Shown here: piece after piece, positions 62,036 to 64,000 of the stretch
Layout of the letters: every line of letters starts with the position of its first letter
Position numbering within the stretch: the first letter of the stretch is position 1
NCBI GenBank assembly: GCA_018820925.1
Contig: JAHJNJ010000017.1
Span: forward strand, 72,064-136,063
Length of the DNA: 64,000 nucleotides
Reading direction: 5' to 3'
Source of the DNA: Gammaproteobacteria bacterium
Lineage (GTDB): Bacteria > Pseudomonadota > Gammaproteobacteria > Burkholderiales > Gallionellaceae
The notes under the pieces: generated by a model
What the model was told of the DNA's origin: nothing
The model's input: only the letters and a program-made list of their open reading frames with translations
Databases searched by the model: none
Position numbers and translations under genes: made by a program

Positions 62036-62812
62036 ATGTCCGCAGAACAAACCATCTCCGCCCCGAAATTGATCGTGCGCGATCTGAATTTCTATTACGG
62101 CGCGGATCGCGCGCTGAAAGACATCAACCTGGTCGTCCCGGAAAAAATGGTCACCGCCTTCATCGGACCCTCCGGTTGCGGCAAATCCACGCTACTGCGC
62201 ACCTTCAACCGCATGTACCAGCTCTATCCAAAGCAGCGCGCCACCGGTGAAATCCTGCTGGACGGCGAGAACCTGCTGGACAAGCGGCAGGATCTCAACA
62301 ACCTGCGCGCCAAGATCGGCATGGTGTTCCAGAAACCCACCCCGTTCCCGATGTCCATTCACGACAACATCGCCTTCGGCGTAAAACTCTATGAGAACCT
62401 GAGCAAGCACGACATGGACGAACGCGTGGAATGGGCACTGAAAAAAGCCGCGCTGTGGAATGAGGTCAAAGACAAACTGAAACAAAGCGGCACCGGCCTC
62501 TCCGGCGGCCAGCAACAACGCCTGTGCATCGCCCGCGCCATCGCAGTGAAGCCGCAAGTGTTGCTGCTGGACGAACCCACCTCCGCCCTCGACCCCATCT
62601 CCACCGCGCATATCGAGAAGCTGATTGATGAATTGAAGAAAGAATTCACCATCGTCATCGTGACCCACAACATGCAACAGGCGGCGCGGGTTTCGGACTT
62701 TACGGCCTACATGTATCTGGGGGATCTGATCGAATTTGGGGATACCAGTACGGTGTTTACCAATCCCAAGCGGAAAGAGACTGAGGATTACATTACGGGT
62801 CGTTTCGGTTAA
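62036..62812 (+). CDS. pstB: Phosphate ABC transporter ATP-binding protein
   Basis: This 258-residue ATPase has Walker [10 protein letters not shown], signature LSGGQQQR, Walker [13 protein letters not shown] and H-loop THNMQQ. It powers PstCA. ATG 62036 (MSAEQTIS) follows AGGA; ATG 62021 overlaps the pstA stop and adds five residues. No phoU follows in the window, which is unusual for pst operons. Confidence 0.96.
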   Translation: MSAEQTISAPKLIVRDLNFYYGADRALKDINLVVPEKMVTAFIGPSGCGKSTLLRTFNRMYQLYPKQRATGEILLDGENLLDKRQDLNNLRAKIGMVFQKPTPFPMSIHDNIAFGVKLYENLSKHDMDERVEWALKKAALWNEVKDKLKQSGTGLSGGQQQRLCIARAIAVKPQVLLLDEPTSALDPISTAHIEKLIDELKKEFTIVIVTHNMQQAARVSDFTAYMYLGDLIEFGDTSTVFTNPKRKETEDYITGRFG

Positions 62813-62822
62813 TCATCTCCAT

Positions 62823-62863
62823 ACCGTTCGTCCTGAGTAGGCGAAGCCGTATCGAAGGATGGG
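62823..62863. repeat. TTCGTCCTGAG-TCGAAGG repeat between pstB and glmM
   Basis: CCGTTCGTCCTGAGTAGGCG, then AAGCCGTATCGAAGGATGG, matches the same widespread interspersed family as the insertion in rimO (25081). It lies in the convergent gap 62813-62958. Confidence 0.65.
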
Positions 62864-62879
62864 CGAAGTCCGCTGGTTT

Positions 62880-62911
62880 GTAGGGTGGGCACGTTTCTTG
62901 TGCCCACGCGG
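62880..62911. repeat. GTAGGGTGGGCACG half element R4
   Basis: A single arm GTAGGGTGGGCACGTTTCTT, then GTGCCCACGCGG, forms one internal hairpin. No inverted partner arm is seen nearby, unlike R1-R3. Confidence 0.7.
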
Positions 62912-62958
62912 ACTCTCCACAATCAACATCAACACCGTCAGGGGTAGCCCGGCTACTG

Positions 62959-64000
62959 TTACCCTGCCACTTCCTTCACCACCCCTGCAATCTTCTCCGC
63001 CCACATCTTCACCTGCACCCCATCCTCCCCCTCCACCATCACCCTCAGCAACGGTTCGGTACCGGAAGGCCGCAACAACACCCGCCCTTTGCCATTCAAG
63101 TCACGCTCAGCCTTGGCCAGCTCGGCTTTGACCTCTATGCGCTCCAATAACTCGGCTGCCTTGCCCGTGACTTTCACATTAATGAGGATTTGCGGATACA
63201 TATGCAGTTCAGCCGCCGCCTGCGCCAGCGTCTGCTGTTTCATGCGCAGGGCGCACAGCACCTGCAGTGCGGAAACGATGCCGTCGCCGGTGCTGTGCTT
63301 GTCCAGGCAGATGATGTGGCCGGAGTTCTCCCCGCCAAGCTGCCAGTTCTTTTCCAGCAGGACTTCCATTACATAGCGGTCGCCCACTTTGGCGCGCGCG
63401 AAGGGAATACCCAGCTTCAACATGGCATGTTCAAACGCGAGGTTGGTCATCAAGGTACCGACCACGCCGCCGTGCATCTTGCCCAGTCCCTGGCGGTGCT
63501 TGGCGATGATGTAGAGCAACTGGTCGCCGTCGTAGAGTTTGCCTTCGGCATCGGCCATGATCAGGCGATCGCCGTCGCCATCCAAGGCAATACCGAGGTC
63601 CGCCTTGAACTCGACTACGGCCTTGCGCAGATTGGCCGGGGATGTGGCTCCACAGCCGGCATTGATGTTCTTGCCGTCCGGGTGCGCACCGATGGGCACG
63701 ACGTCCGCACCGAGCTCATGGAAGACGTGACGCGCAATGTGGTAAGCCGCGCCGTGCGCGGTATCCACCACGATTCTCATGCCGCGCAAGTTCATGTCGG
63801 ACGGGAAGGTGCTCTTGCAAAATTCGATGTAGCGACCCACGGCGTCGTCGATGCGTTTGGCTTTGCCCAGACTGTCCGAGGGATTGGTCTGCATCGGCTC
63901 ATCCAGCGCAACCTCAATGGCAGTTTCCGTCGCGTCCGGCAATTTCATGCCGGTGCCGGAAAAGAATTTGATACCGTTGTCCTCGAACGGGTTATGCGAA
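62959..64000 (-). CDS. glmM: Phosphoglucosamine mutase, N-terminal part outside window
   Basis: About 346 C-terminal residues of this roughly 450-residue enzyme are present; the frame stays open at base 64000, and the visible N-terminal end HNPFEDNGIKFF follows the phosphoserine loop, which lies outside. The metal loop ALDGDGDR, the sugar-binding GEN(SGH) motif and the phosphate-binding RPSGTEPLLRVMVEG are present. GlmM converts glucosamine-6-P to glucosamine-1-P for cell-wall UDP-GlcNAc. Confidence 0.96.
   Translation of the reverse strand, partial: SHNPFEDNGIKFFSGTGMKLPDATETAIEVALDEPMQTNPSDSLGKAKRIDDAVGRYIEFCKSTFPSDMNLRGMRIVVDTAHGAAYHIARHVFHELGADVVPIGAHPDGKNINAGCGATSPANLRKAVVEFKADLGIALDGDGDRLIMADAEGKLYDGDQLLYIIAKHRQGLGKMHGGVVGTLMTNLAFEHAMLKLGIPFARAKVGDRYVMEVLLEKNWQLGGENSGHIICLDKHSTGDGIVSALQVLCALRMKQQTLAQAAAELHMYPQILINVKVTGKAAELLERIEVKAELAKAERDLNGKGRVLLRPSGTEPLLRVMVEGEDGVQVKMWAEKIAGVVKEVAG

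Overview
The window is a 64-kb stretch of a Gram-negative, GC-rich chromosome. Gene content and order (tpiA-secG-tRNA-Leu-nuoABCDEFGHIJKLMN, pstSCAB, glmM, rluD-pgeF, bamD, mlaA, KTSC proteins, CHASE2 cyclase) point to a betaproteobacterium. A member of the Nitrosomonadales (Gallionellaceae/Sideroxydans-like) would fit, but that is inference from gene content; no rRNA gene is present to test it. Nearly all sequence is coding, and no prophage, insertion sequence, CRISPR array or rRNA operon was seen.

Layout. Bases 1-16000 are rich in signalling: a diguanylate cyclase cut by the left edge; a translationally coupled KTSC protein, orphan sensor kinase and rhodanese; a second KTSC copy; a TSUP transporter fused to two universal-stress domains; a PAS-GGDEF-hemerythrin protein; a sodium/solute symporter; and a large multi-PAS hybrid kinase. 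Bases 16000-27200 hold purL, nnrD, a spermidine-synthase-like protein, an H1-like/DUF2934 protein, DUF190-crcB, a YkgJ-like protein, rimO, and CDF and ZIP metal transporters. Bases 27200-42500 hold a PilZ-bearing chemoreceptor, an orphan KAS III, pgeF-rluD, divergent bamD, NUDIX proteins, a CHASE2 cyclase-SH3-M48 operon, mlaA, htpX, cytochrome b561, YceI and amtB. Bases 42500-57500 are an uninterrupted complex I operon on the minus strand, preceded in transcription by tRNA-Leu(GAG), secG and tpiA. Bases 59000-64000 carry pstSCAB behind a Pho-box-like site, then the truncated glmM.

How the genes work together. Nitrogen and phosphate control are both readable from the DNA. amtB has a near-perfect sigma-54 promoter with two NtrC-type sites 30 bp apart. 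pstS has three 11-bp TGT-repeats resembling a Pho box, and a hairpin plus T-tract separates it from pstCAB. Cyclic nucleotides recur: two GGDEF proteins with GG(D/E)EF and I-sites, a PilZ-tailed chemoreceptor that could read c-di-GMP, and a class III cyclase coupled to envelope proteins.

The most unusual material is small-scale genome plasticity. Three families of short dispersed repeats occur, and several copies touch coding sequence: one is inserted in frame in rimO, one in frame in nnrD, and GTAGGGTGGGCACG elements supply the stop codons of nnrD and the YkgJ-like gene. A 113-bp tandem duplication copies the end of the latter. A separate, older duplication produced the two KTSC loci, one of which abuts a kinase start codon.
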